Origin: an uncultured Paracoccaceae bacterium
GTDB lineage: Bacteria; Pseudomonadota; Alphaproteobacteria; Rhodobacterales; Rhodobacteraceae
Direction of reading: 5' to 3'
DNA: 64,000 nt
Assembly (NCBI GenBank): GCA_947500005.1
Contig: CANMQJ010000009.1
Coordinates: forward strand, 141,329-205,328
This document shows, piece by piece, positions 43,583 through 52,736 of the stretch. The notes below the pieces were generated by a model. That model was not told where the DNA came from and made no database searches. It saw nothing but the letters and a program-made list of their open reading frames with translations. A program made the translations under genes and the position numbers. Positions within the stretch are counted from its first letter, which is position 1, and every line of letters starts with the position of its first letter.

Positions 43583-46132
43583 TCAGGCGAGCAGGTCGAA
43601 GGTCTGGCCCGCGATCTGGATGTTGATCGCGTCTTGCGCGTCGCCGTCGACAAGCGCCCAGAGCAGGTTGCCCGAGGGCACGTGGGTGATGAACACCTCG
43701 CTTACGCCCGCGGCCCCGGCACCCGACGTCTCGGCCACCTGAACAAGGAAGTCGTCCGCCGTGGCCGGACCGACCCCGCCGCCATAGGTCAGCAGGTCGC
43801 CCTCGGCGGCGTCGTAGTCCTGGATCCAGTCGCTGCCGTGATCTGCCACGCCCAGGTGGAAGAAGCGGTCGCCATCCGCGCCGCCGTTCAGCCGGTCATA
43901 GCCGAAGCCGCCATTGATGAAGTCGAACCCGTCATTGCCGAACATCATGTCGCTGAGCGCGCCGCCTGTCAGCTGGTCCTCGCCCGCATTGCCGATCACC
44001 GTGTCGGACCCGAAGCCGCCGGCAACGGTGTCGTTGCCCTCGCCGCCATGCAGCTCGTCATTGCCATAGCCGCCATCGACGCTGTCATCGCCCGCCCCGG
44101 CATACACGAGATCGCGCAGGTCGGCCTCGCTGCTGCCGCCATTGATCACGTCCGCGCCGTCATCACCGGTCACCGTATCCGCGCCGTCGAGGGCGGAAAT
44201 CGTGTCGTCCCCCGCCGTGCCGACAAGCCGGTCATTGCCGGGGGTGCCGTCGATCACCTCTCCGGGGGTGTCGAACGAGGGGGTCACGACATAGACGCGG
44301 CCATCGGTCAGCGGGATCTGGCTGCCATCCTCCAGCGTCTGGAGCGGCCCGGGCGCACCGATCAGGAGTTCGGGCGCGCCGTCGCCGTTGATGTCGATCG
44401 GGCCCGAGATCGAGGCGCCAGCCAGTTGCCCCTGCTGGGAGGGTCCATCGAGCCGGAGGATGCCGAAGCTGTCCTGTGCCGAGGCGGCGTAATCGGCGAA
44501 TTGCCCGATCCCGTCGAAATCGACCAGCTCGGAGGTGGGGCCTTCATCCTCGCCGGTGCGGCCCAGCACGACGTAGACCGCGCCGTCACGCTCGCCCGCA
44601 TTGGTGAAACCTACGGCAAAATCGTCCACACCGTCGCCATTCACATCGCCCGCGGGCGCCAGGTCGGAGACGAGCAGCCCCTCGCCGGTGGGTTCCTCGA
44701 CATCGTCGAGCCCGGGATCGGCCCCGTCTCCGGTGGCATTGCCGAAGATCCTGAAGCTCGCCTCACCGGCCAGATCCTTGCGCCCCGACAGGTTCGCCCC
44801 GGCGAAGATCTCTGCATCGCCAAGCAGGCCATAGACCGCCCCGGCATTGGTCTGCATCCCGTCATCCAGAAGCGGCGCGCGGATGCCGATATCCTCGATC
44901 CCGTCGCCATTGATGTCGCCAAGCGACGCGATCCGCAGTCCGGTGCCCGAGAACTCTCCGGTGGCCTCGCCCTGAAGGAATATCTGGTCGCGCAGCACCA
45001 CCTCTGCCGGCGCGTCGTCATTGCCGAAATCAAGGATGAACAGGCCACCCGAGCCATATTGCGCCTCGCCATCCGAGGCGGTCAGCAGCTTGCCCCCGAA
45101 AGGCGAGCCGAGAATCAATTCGTCGCGGCCGTTTCCGTCGAGATCGGCCATCGCGACCGCGCCGGTGAAGCCGATGCTGCCGATGAAATCCGGCAGGTTG
45201 CCGCCGGAACCATCCGCCACCGTCTCGATGAAACCCTTCGTGAAGAAGCCTAGGCTGCCGTCGCCCTCGGCGATGTCCGCGGTCAGGTCGATCTCGGCCG
45301 GAATCGTACCATTCCCGTAGATCGCATAGACACGGCCATCCGCGGCCACCGGTGTCAGATCGGGAAGGCCGGGGATGTCCGGCAGCTCCGGCGGGACGAA
45401 GACCGAGCCGTCGGGATTGTAGAGGATGCCTGACGCCTGGAACGTGCCCAGCGCGACATCCGCCAATCCGTCGCCGTTCAGGTCCCCGCCCGCGGCGAAG
45501 GACAGACCGGTGCGCAGCGTTTCCGCCTCGCCGTGGATGACGGTGACGCCCGGTTCCTCGCCCGGTGTCACGGGCGGCAGCGCGCCCAGATCGATGATCT
45601 CGCTGTTGAGGCCGGTCAGCGTTTCGGCGCCCGGGCCGCCATAGAGGATGTAGCCGGTTCCCGGACGGTGATCGAAGGTCGGGAACGGGCTGGTCGGGTC
45701 TTCGGTCTCGACGAAGCTGGGCGCGGTGAGGAACACGTCGGCAAATCCGTCGCCGTTCACGTCGCCGGCAGCCGTGCCGCTGAGGATGTCATGCTCGCGC
45801 TCACCGATCACCAGCAGGCCGTTGCCGGCCACCTCACCCTCGGGCGCGAGGGCCTGCGGTGTCAGGTCCAGCGTACTGTCATCGATCGCGTCGGACAGGT
45901 TGGTGCCGCCATAGACGATGTAGAGGCCCCCGGCCTGTTCGCGGGCATTGCCGAAGAAATCGTGACCCGGTGCGCTGACGGCGAAATCCTCGACCCCGTC
46001 ACCGTTGAAATCGCCGATATTCGAGACCTCGATACCGAGACCGGCCCGTTCTCCGACGCTGTTGATATTGCCCTCGACGGTAAACCCATAGGGGGCGGCG
46101 GTGGTGCTGAAATCATCCAATCGCTGGGCCAT
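43583..46132 (-). CDS. Secreted FG-GAP (integrin-like propeller) RTX protein
   Basis: The 849-residue protein contains seven FG-GAP repeats with calcium-binding DxNxDGxxD loops (for example IGDFNGDGVEDFAVSAPG, AAGDVNGDGFADVFLTAP, SLGDINGDGIEDIGIRAP, APAGDVNGDGVDDFAVGF). This is enough for a complete seven-bladed propeller across about residues 30-620. RTX repeats then occupy about residues 640-760, followed by a secretion tail ending FDLLA. It has no N-terminal signal, consistent with type I secretion. Such proteins often act as surface adhesins. ATG at 46132 follows a weak site. It lies 324 bases before the metallopeptidase gene on the same strand. Confidence 0.87.
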   Translation of the reverse strand: MAQRLDDFSTTAAPYGFTVEGNINSVGERAGLGIEVSNIGDFNGDGVEDFAVSAPGHDFFGNAREQAGGLYIVYGGTNLSDAIDDSTLDLTPQALAPEGEVAGNGLLVIGEREHDILSGTAAGDVNGDGFADVFLTAPSFVETEDPTSPFPTFDHRPGTGYILYGGPGAETLTGLNSEIIDLGALPPVTPGEEPGVTVIHGEAETLRTGLSFAAGGDLNGDGLADVALGTFQASGILYNPDGSVFVPPELPDIPGLPDLTPVAADGRVYAIYGNGTIPAEIDLTADIAEGDGSLGFFTKGFIETVADGSGGNLPDFIGSIGFTGAVAMADLDGNGRDELILGSPFGGKLLTASDGEAQYGSGGLFILDFGNDDAPAEVVLRDQIFLQGEATGEFSGTGLRIASLGDINGDGIEDIGIRAPLLDDGMQTNAGAVYGLLGDAEIFAGANLSGRKDLAGEASFRIFGNATGDGADPGLDDVEEPTGEGLLVSDLAPAGDVNGDGVDDFAVGFTNAGERDGAVYVVLGRTGEDEGPTSELVDFDGIGQFADYAASAQDSFGILRLDGPSQQGQLAGASISGPIDINGDGAPELLIGAPGPLQTLEDGSQIPLTDGRVYVVTPSFDTPGEVIDGTPGNDRLVGTAGDDTISALDGADTVTGDDGADVINGGSSEADLRDLVYAGAGDDSVDGGYGNDELHGGEGNDTVAGGFGSDTVIGNAGEDQLTGGALSDMMFGNDGFDFINGGFGYDRLNGGADGDRFFHLGVADHGSDWIQDYDAAEGDLLTYGGGVGPATADDFLVQVAETSGAGAAGVSEVFITHVPSGNLLWALVDGDAQDAINIQIAGQTFDLLA

Positions 46133-46318
46133 GAAAATATTCCTTCACTCGAACGAAAAGCCATTCTTGAGGGTCGGAAGCTGACTTGATTCGCAGAGGG
46201 TTTCAAGAAGCACGGTCGGAAAATTACGGAAAGGTGCCGATATTATCCTTTCTATACAAAAGCTTGACCCGCGAGGCCTGGACGGTCGCGCGGATTGGGT
46301 GCGGAGAGTCGGCCCTGC

Positions 46319-48370
46319 TCAGACGAAGTCGATATCGCCGAAATCGATCAATCCGGGCATGGCGTGATCGACCTGGACCGAGCCGCCTGCCCAGGAGATC
46401 AGGGTTCCGTCGGCATTGCCGGTGATCGTCGTTCCGGCCTGCGTGACCGGACCGGAAATGACGATCCTGTCCCAGCCATTCGCCCATGAGGTGATATGGT
46501 CGTCGCCGGTGTCGAAGAAGGTGTTGAACACGAAGCGGTCCGCGCCGAACCCGCCGGTCAGCACGTCGTCGCCGATGCCCCCGTCCAGCGTGTCGGCGCC
46601 GTTTCCGCCTTCGAGGACGTCCGACCCCCATTGCCCCCGCAGGCTGTCATCGCCGCCGCCGCCGGTCAGGGTGTCGTTGCCGAAGCCCCCTTCGACCGTG
46701 TCCATGCCGAAGGCGCCGCCCTGCGCGTTGTCGAGGAAAAGGTCGTCGCCATCGTTCAGGTCAATCCGGTCGGGGCCGTCATCGCCGCGCACGGTGTCGT
46801 TGCCGTCGCCGGCCAGGATCGTGTCGCCGAAGCTGCCGCCGGAGATGTCGTCATCGCCATCGCCGCCCTCGATGTTGTCCTCGCCCGCGCCGCCGCGCAG
46901 CAGGTCATCGCCGCCACCGCCGAGGATGGTGTCCTGTCCATCGCCGCCGTCGACGCTATCGACACCGAAGAAACCGGTCTGCGCGTTGTCCTCGAACAGG
47001 TCGTCGCCTGCGCCGAGGTCCACGGTATCGCGGCCGTCGCCGCCGTTGATCGTGTCGTTCCCGGTACCACCAAAGAGGATATCGGCGAAGGTGCCGCCAA
47101 AGATAAAGTCGTCGCCCTCGCCGCCCTCGATGCTGTCCTCTCCCGCGCCGCCGTCGAAGGTATCGTTGCCGCCGCCGCCCAGGATCGTGTCCAGACCGGT
47201 ATCGCCGAACACGCTGTCCATGCCGAAAAAGCCCGTTTGCGCATTGTCCTCGAACCGGTCGTTGCCACTGCCCAGGTCGACCGTGTCGCGCCCGTCGCCG
47301 CCGATCACCGTGTCGTCGCCCGCGCCACCGTTCAGCATATCGGCGAAGGTCCCCCCATCAAGGCTGTCGTCGCCATCCTCGCCTTCGAGCAGATCTTCGC
47401 CTTCGGCCCCCAATAACCGGTCGCGGCCGTCCCCGCCGTAAATCGTGTCGAGCCCGGTTCCGGCCGAGAGAAAATCATTCTCCGTCCCACCGAACAAGAG
47501 GTCATTGCCGTCACCGCTAATAAGCGTGTCGTTCCCCTCGCCGCCGTCCAGTCGGTCGTTCCCCGAATAGCCGAAGATCGTATCGCGGCCGTCCTGACCC
47601 AGAAGATACTCGTTGCCAGAGGCCCCGCGGATGTAGTCGTCCCCGTGCCCGCCACGCACCGTATCGTTGCCGGAGCCGGTCCAGATAAGGTCGTTGCCCG
47701 CATCTCCGTTCAGCGCGTCATCTCCATCGTCGCCCCATATCTCGTCGTCACCCTCGCCGCCAAAAACAAGGTCATCGTCGTTCTGGCCGCGAATGGTGTC
47801 ATTTCCGTTGCCACCGAGCAGATAGTCGGCCCCGTCAAAGCCGCGTAGGGAATCCGCGCCGTTGCCGCCCCGCAGCGTGTCATCGCCGAGATAGCCGAAC
47901 AATTCGTCGGCCCAGTCGCCGCCATCCATCCAGTCGTGGCCTTCGCCACCATCCATCGTGTCGCGGCCGCGTTCGCCATACATCCGGTCATCGTCGTCCC
48001 CGCCGAGCATATAATCGTGCCCGCGACCGCCATAGAGCGAGTCATCCCCGCTGTGGCCCACCACCCTGTCACCCTGGTCGCCGCCGCGCAGAGTGTCGTC
48101 GCCCGCGTGGCCATAAAGGCTGTCCGCCCCTGTGCCGCCCAAGAGGGAATCGTGCCCTTCGCCCCCATAAAGCGTGTCGTTCCCGCTGCCGCCATAGCCG
48201 GTGTCGTTGCCATCGCTGCTCTGCATCGTGTCGTCGCCCGCATCCAGCAGGACAAGATCGTGACCGCCGAGCGGATCGACGAGATCGTCACCTTGAAAGG
48301 CATATATGGTGTCGTTGCCGGCTGAACCGGGGATCGTGTTGTCGAAATTCGTTCCGTAATAAACTGGCAT
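46319..48370 (-). CDS. RTX calcium-binding repeat protein
   Basis: The 683-residue protein is almost entirely made of GGxGxDxxx nonapeptides beginning within the first 15 residues (NFDNTIPGSAGNDTIYAFQG). It would fold as long parallel beta-rolls in calcium. In the C-terminal half, an 86-residue (258-base) unit repeats three times, each with a non-RTX insert such as EDNAQTGFFGMDSV. It ends in a C-terminal secretion-type domain (GADRFVFNTFFDTGDD, then FGDIDFV). There is no enzymatic domain. The 186-base gap to the FG-GAP gene is AT-rich and carries no gene. Confidence 0.85.
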   Translation of the reverse strand: MPVYYGTNFDNTIPGSAGNDTIYAFQGDDLVDPLGGHDLVLLDAGDDTMQSSDGNDTGYGGSGNDTLYGGEGHDSLLGGTGADSLYGHAGDDTLRGGDQGDRVVGHSGDDSLYGGRGHDYMLGGDDDDRMYGERGRDTMDGGEGHDWMDGGDWADELFGYLGDDTLRGGNGADSLRGFDGADYLLGGNGNDTIRGQNDDDLVFGGEGDDEIWGDDGDDALNGDAGNDLIWTGSGNDTVRGGHGDDYIRGASGNEYLLGQDGRDTIFGYSGNDRLDGGEGNDTLISGDGNDLLFGGTENDFLSAGTGLDTIYGGDGRDRLLGAEGEDLLEGEDGDDSLDGGTFADMLNGGAGDDTVIGGDGRDTVDLGSGNDRFEDNAQTGFFGMDSVFGDTGLDTILGGGGNDTFDGGAGEDSIEGGEGDDFIFGGTFADILFGGTGNDTINGGDGRDTVDLGAGDDLFEDNAQTGFFGVDSVDGGDGQDTILGGGGDDLLRGGAGEDNIEGGDGDDDISGGSFGDTILAGDGNDTVRGDDGPDRIDLNDGDDLFLDNAQGGAFGMDTVEGGFGNDTLTGGGGDDSLRGQWGSDVLEGGNGADTLDGGIGDDVLTGGFGADRFVFNTFFDTGDDHITSWANGWDRIVISGPVTQAGTTITGNADGTLISWAGGSVQVDHAMPGLIDFGDIDFV
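46725..47248 (-). repeat. 258-base tandem repeats inside the RTX gene
   Basis: The plus-strand sequence GCGTTGTC/GCATTGTC marking the same insert occurs at 46725, 46983 and 47241, exactly 258 bases (86 codons) apart. Each unit combines an aspartate-rich insert (DxxDLxxGDDxFxDNAQ) with several nonapeptides. The exact period shows duplication of a larger block, beyond the 27-base nonapeptide pair rhythm. Confidence 0.75.
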
Positions 48371-48590
48371 GTCACCCTCGCCGAACTGGAAAGCAGGTCA
48401 CTTGAAGAAGGTCTGAGACACCGGCCACCAGGGCCGGCGCGGGAAATGGTCCGAACGGTAATCTGTCGCGCGATCATGCCATTTTTCGGGGATTCGGGCC
48501 AGCCCCGCGCCCGTTGCGACAGGCGGAACAGGGGAAAAACGCGGGAATCCGCCCGGACATGGCGGCGACGCGAACGCCTTGGCGTGGTGT

Positions 48591-49346
48591 TCAAAGCTCG
48601 GGGTCGCGCCCGTAGAGCGAGCGGAACCACAGCACGCTGAGGACCCGCGCCATCTCGAGATCGTCGGTGATCAACTCGGAAAACTTCGGGCTGCGATGCA
48701 CGAAGATCTCGCGCAGCGTCTCGTCGGCCATGCCGACCGTGGCGCGCACGCCGAAGATCATTTCGGGGGTCAGCGCCTCGGCATAGTCCAGACCGGTGCG
48801 GCGCGCGAGGTCGCGCAGGATCAGCAAGGCCCATTTGTGGTTGCGGTAATCGCGCGAGATCGACAGTTCGGGACGCTCGTGCATCAGCGCCTCCTGCCCG
48901 GCCAGCAGCGGCGCGTTGGCCTTGTAGCATTTTATGTAGAAGACGTTCATGAAATAGATCGCGTCGAAGGCCGCCATCCTGCTGCCGCCACGCGGACGCC
49001 GCCGGCGCATCATCGCGATGAAGGCGCGCTGCACGGCAAGGGCGGCCTCGGACCGGTTCTGGAAATGCAGGTAGAAGGTGCCGCGCGCGATCTCGGCGGC
49101 CTCGATGATGGCCTCGATCGTCAGACCGTCATAGCCGTTCACCTCCATCTGCGAGGCGGTGGCCGCGATCAGCTTGTGCCGGGTACGCTGGCGCTTGGGC
49201 AGGCCGCGCGCTTCGCGCGCGCGGCGCTCCAGGATGCTGGGCAGGTGAAAGACCGATGCCTCGATCTGCGTCTCGACGCGCGCCCTTTCGGCGGAGGACA
49301 GGAGCCTTTCGGAGGCAGGACCCGTTTCGATCAAGGCTGGCAACAT
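48591..49346 (-). CDS. TetR-family transcriptional regulator
   Basis: The 251-residue protein has a TetR HTH after an unusually long N-terminal extension of about 50 residues: RTRHKLIAATASQMEVNGYDGLTIEAII, then ARGTFYLHFQNRSEAALAV. The C-terminal ligand domain is about 140 residues. It is on the same strand and 95 bases downstream of the acyl-CoA ligase gene and is probably the local regulator of the transporter/ligase unit. A palindrome at that unit's promoter is its likely target. Downstream lies a 220-base gap and then the RTX gene. Confidence 0.85.
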   Translation of the reverse strand: MLPALIETGPASERLLSSAERARVETQIEASVFHLPSILERRAREARGLPKRQRTRHKLIAATASQMEVNGYDGLTIEAIIEAAEIARGTFYLHFQNRSEAALAVQRAFIAMMRRRRPRGGSRMAAFDAIYFMNVFYIKCYKANAPLLAGQEALMHERPELSISRDYRNHKWALLILRDLARRTGLDYAEALTPEMIFGVRATVGMADETLREIFVHRSPKFSELITDDLEMARVLSVLWFRSLYGRDPEL

Positions 49347-49441
49347 GGTTTCGCTCCAAGTGCCCCGGTCCGGCCCTCCGTCGGGCTCTGTCCAGGTTTT
49401 CGTTCAGCTCCCGTGCTGTCGCTGTCCGCGCCGGCCGGGCA

Positions 49442-51076
49442 TCAGTGCCACGCGCCGTCCTGCCGATCCCACGCACCTGCCGCGGGATTGTCCGGGTCGC
49501 CATCCAGCAGGGTCTTGCGGATCTTGCGGCTTGGCGTCCGGGGAAACTCGGTGACGAAGGTGATGTAGCGGGGGATCTTGAACGCGGCAAGGCGCTCTTT
49601 GCAATGCGCGATGATCGCCTCGGGATCGGGTTTCGGGGCATTTTCGCCGCCTTTCGGCAGGATATAAGCCTTCACCTCTTCCCGCCTCTGCGGGTCCGGG
49701 ACGGCGATGACGGCGGATTCCTCGATCTCGGGCATGGCGTTGAGCGCGGCCTCGACCTCGCGCGCGGCGATGTTCTCGCCCGCGCGCTTGATCATGTCCT
49801 TGAGCCGGCCGACGATATAGTAGTAGCCGTCCGCGTCGCGCCGGAACAGGTCGCCGGTACGGAACCACTTGCCGCGGAAGGAGTCGCGATTGGCCTCGGG
49901 ACGCTTGTAATAGGCCTGCAGGATCGACCGGCCCGCAACCCAGAGCTCGCCCTCCTCGCCATCGCCCAGATCCCTGCCGGTCTCGTCCACGATGCGCAGC
50001 TCGCGGAAGGGCGCGGGCAAACCACAGGTCAGTTCGCGTGACTTTTCTGTCGCCTCGGCGGGCACGATCGTGCCGCCGCCGATCTCGGTCATGCCGTAGC
50101 CCTCGCGGGCTGTGACGCCGAAGCGGCGTTCCACCTCCTCGCGAGAGTCGCGGCGCCAGCCGTAGATGCTGACATATTTCAGGCTCAGCCGGGCATCCGC
50201 CTCGGACGGGTCGCGGGCCTTCAACGCGGGTTCCGGGAAGATGCAGTAATTGATCTCATACCGTTCCAGCCAGTCATAGAAATTGGTCAGGCTGATGCGC
50301 CGCGCGACATGCATGGTCGCCCCCAGCTTCATCGTCATCAGGAACTGCCATTGCGGGTCCATGTAGAAGAACGGCGCCCAGATCAGCGTGTTGCGGATCT
50401 CGCCGCTCTGGCTGCGGAACTCGGACGCGTAATGCCCGATCAGCATCCAGTAGTCGTGGGTCAGCATGCAGCCCTTGGGAAAGCCCGTCGTGCCGGAGGT
50501 GTACTGGATGTTGAGCAGGTCGGTTCGGGTCACCGGCGTCGGCGGCTCGAAGGGAAGCGTGCCGTTTTCGCAAAGCTCGGACCACGAGGATCGTCCCTCG
50601 GGCGCCGCGCCGTGCACGATGACCCGGTCGCCTTCGATCAGAGGCAACTTGTCCTCGACGCGTTCCAGCGCGTCGAGATAGTCGGCACCGAGGATCACGA
50701 ATTGCGTGTCCGAGTCCGAGAGCACGAAGAGCAGCTCCTCGGACGTGTAGCCCACGTTGACGGGGATCATCACCGCGCCGATCCGGCCCAGCGCCACCCA
50801 GGACACCGGGAAGGCCGCCACGTTGGGCAGCATCACCGCGACATGGGTGTTCTTGCGCACGCCCAGCGCCAGCAGGTTGGAGGCCAGCCGGTCGGCCCGT
50901 TCGTCAAGCTCGGCATAGCTCAGCGTCTCGCCATCCTCGAACCAGTTGCCGAGCGTCGCGGCGCCCAGCGTCTCCGCCCGTTCGCGGACGAAGGCGCCGA
51001 GGCTTTCGGGCATTTCGCTCGCTTCGATCTTTTCGCGCATCGCGTTCATCTTCGCGGCGCCGGGTTCCAGTGTCAT
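49442..51076 (-). CDS. AMP-forming acyl-CoA ligase (crotonobetaine/carnitine-CoA ligase-like)
   Basis: The 544-residue ANL-superfamily adenylate-forming ligase carries the P-loop-like A3 motif YTSGTTGFPKGCMLTH, motif A5 REGYGMTEIGGG and A7/A8 WFRTGDLFRRDADGYYYIVGR. The A10 lysine region is TPSRKIRKTLL. It couples an organic acid to CoA via an acyl-AMP. The overall layout resembles CaiC-type ligases, and a crotonase gene precedes it by 16 bases, but carnitine as substrate is not proven. ATG at 51076 has GGGAG 8 bases upstream. Confidence 0.87.
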   Translation of the reverse strand: MTLEPGAAKMNAMREKIEASEMPESLGAFVRERAETLGAATLGNWFEDGETLSYAELDERADRLASNLLALGVRKNTHVAVMLPNVAAFPVSWVALGRIGAVMIPVNVGYTSEELLFVLSDSDTQFVILGADYLDALERVEDKLPLIEGDRVIVHGAAPEGRSSWSELCENGTLPFEPPTPVTRTDLLNIQYTSGTTGFPKGCMLTHDYWMLIGHYASEFRSQSGEIRNTLIWAPFFYMDPQWQFLMTMKLGATMHVARRISLTNFYDWLERYEINYCIFPEPALKARDPSEADARLSLKYVSIYGWRRDSREEVERRFGVTAREGYGMTEIGGGTIVPAEATEKSRELTCGLPAPFRELRIVDETGRDLGDGEEGELWVAGRSILQAYYKRPEANRDSFRGKWFRTGDLFRRDADGYYYIVGRLKDMIKRAGENIAAREVEAALNAMPEIEESAVIAVPDPQRREEVKAYILPKGGENAPKPDPEAIIAHCKERLAAFKIPRYITFVTEFPRTPSRKIRKTLLDGDPDNPAAGAWDRQDGAWH

Positions 51077-51092
51077 CGGTGAAACTCCCTGT

Positions 51093-51893
51093 TCACTCGG
51101 TGGATTTCGTGCCGGCGAGCGGCGTGGCCGTGTTGCCCGGCTGGGTCAGGTAGGCTGCCCGCTGCAGACGGTAGAGATGCGAGGCGAAGGCCCGCGATTC
51201 CGCCTGCGGCAGGTCGAGCGAACGCTTGAAGACTTCCATCTCGACCCGCACGGCCAGCGGGGGATGGGCGGCGATCTTCTCGGCCACCTCCATCGCGCGG
51301 TCCATCAGCTTGTCCGGCTCCACGATCTCGTTGACCAGGCTGTGCTGCAGCGCCTGATCGGCGGTCAGCGACTCGCCGGTCAGCAGCATCCACATGGCGA
51401 CGGCATGCGGAATGTGACGGGCCAGCTGCGTCGTGCCGCTGGCGCCACCCATGCCGTAGGCGATCTCGGGCAGGCCCAGGCGCGCGTTGGGCGTGGCGAT
51501 GCGGATATCCGTGTGGCAGACCAGATAGATCAGGCCCATTCCCATCGCAGGCCCGTTGATGGCGCCGATGATCGGCTTGAACCGCTCGACCGTTTTCAGG
51601 TCACGCTCCCACCCCGGGCGCTTGTCCTTGTTCTCCTCGGTCGAGGGCCAGAAATGCGCGTTCAGGTTGGCCTCGAGCGAGTTGTAGCCCCAGTCGTGCT
51701 TGATGTCGTCGCCGCCGCAGAAGGCCCGGTCGCCCGCACCGGTCAGAATCCCGACATGGACGCCCTGATCCGCTAGGAAATCATGCATCAGGTCGTAGAA
51801 CTGCTTGTGCATCTCGGGCGTCAGCGCGTTGACCTTGGGATTGTCGATCGTGAAAATCCCGATCTTCCCCTTTTTCTCATAGGTCATTGGCAT
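51093..51893 (-). CDS. Enoyl-CoA hydratase/isomerase (crotonase) family protein
   Basis: The 266-residue crotonase has the N-terminal strand FTIDNPKVNALTPEM, the oxyanion-hole segment GAGDRAFCGGDDIK and the second conserved region INGPAMGMGLIYLVCHTDIRIA. The acid-base segment is ARLGLPEIAYGMGGASGTT. A short insertion after GGDDIKHDWGYN is unusual. It likely hydrates or isomerises the CoA ester made by the next gene. ATG at 51893 follows GGAGG by about 9 bases. It is 34 bases after the permease stop, so it belongs to the same transcript. Confidence 0.88.
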   Translation of the reverse strand: MPMTYEKKGKIGIFTIDNPKVNALTPEMHKQFYDLMHDFLADQGVHVGILTGAGDRAFCGGDDIKHDWGYNSLEANLNAHFWPSTEENKDKRPGWERDLKTVERFKPIIGAINGPAMGMGLIYLVCHTDIRIATPNARLGLPEIAYGMGGASGTTQLARHIPHAVAMWMLLTGESLTADQALQHSLVNEIVEPDKLMDRAMEVAEKIAAHPPLAVRVEMEVFKRSLDLPQAESRAFASHLYRLQRAAYLTQPGNTATPLAGTKSTE

Positions 51894-51927
51894 GGTCTGT
51901 TTCCTCCGGTTGTGTTCCTGGTCATGT

Positions 51928-52728
51928 TCAATCTCCCGAAAGGCGCGCGGCGGCGCGCCGTCGCAAAAGCTCGGCCCCGGTCATCGCCGCGGTGGTCACC
52001 GCGATCAGAAGCGCCGCGACGGCCGAGACGGTCGGGCTGAATTCGAGTTGCAGGTCCGCCCAGATCCGCATCGGCAGCGTTTCTTTCTCGCTCAGCAGGA
52101 ACTGCGCGATGATCAGCTCGTCGAAGGAGACGAAGAAGGCAAAGACCGCCGCCGCCGCCACCGCGGGCAGCAGGCTGGGAAAGGTCGCGGTGAAGAAGGC
52201 GCGGACGGGGCCCGCGCCCAGCACCCGCGCGGCGCGCTCGAACGTCTCGTCGATCTGGCGCATGGAGGCGCCGACGATCAGCACGACGAAGGGCATCGCG
52301 ATCATCGAATGCGCACCCACAAGCGCGATCTCGCTGTCGGTGAAGCCGTAACGGATCGACAGGATGAAGACCCCCAGCGCAATGAAGATATGCGGGATGA
52401 TGATCGGCGACGAGATCAGGTAGCCCACCGCAGCGCGGGCGCGGCCGAGCCGCCGCTCCATCGCGACCACCGCCATCGTGCCGACGACCACCGAAACCCC
52501 GGCGGACAGGAAGGCGATCTTGAAGGACAGGACCGTGGCCCGCGTCCAGCCGGGATCGTTGATGTAGTCGATATACCAGCGCAGGCTGATGTTCTCGGGC
52601 GGGAAGGTCAGGAAATCGTTCCCGCTGAACGACATCGGCACAACCAGGAAGATCGGGAAGGTCAGGAAGATGACCATCGCCGCGAAATAGCCCGGCAGGA
52701 TGAAGCGGGAGAGGGGACGTCGTTTCAT
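51928..52728 (-). CDS. ABC transporter permease (PotC-like)
   Basis: The 266-residue inner-membrane permease has six helices (RFILPGYFAAMVIFLTFPIF onward). The cytoplasmic EAA loop ERAARVLGAGPVRAFFTATF docks the ATPase. It is of the spermidine/putrescine PotC class. ATG at 52728 follows GAGG by 5 bases; an alternative ATG at 52740 overlaps the upstream stop. It forms a heterodimer with the preceding permease. Confidence 0.9.
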   Translation of the reverse strand: MKRRPLSRFILPGYFAAMVIFLTFPIFLVVPMSFSGNDFLTFPPENISLRWYIDYINDPGWTRATVLSFKIAFLSAGVSVVVGTMAVVAMERRLGRARAAVGYLISSPIIIPHIFIALGVFILSIRYGFTDSEIALVGAHSMIAMPFVVLIVGASMRQIDETFERAARVLGAGPVRAFFTATFPSLLPAVAAAAVFAFFVSFDELIIAQFLLSEKETLPMRIWADLQLEFSPTVSAVAALLIAVTTAAMTGAELLRRRAAARLSGD

Positions 52729-52736
52729 GCCGGACC

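Noticed and set aside
40900..48300. Highly repetitive DNA resembling direct-repeat arrays
   Set aside because: The repeats follow codon phase and encode GGxGxDxx RTX nonapeptides. They have no constant repeat/spacer structure and no cas genes, so this is not CRISPR.
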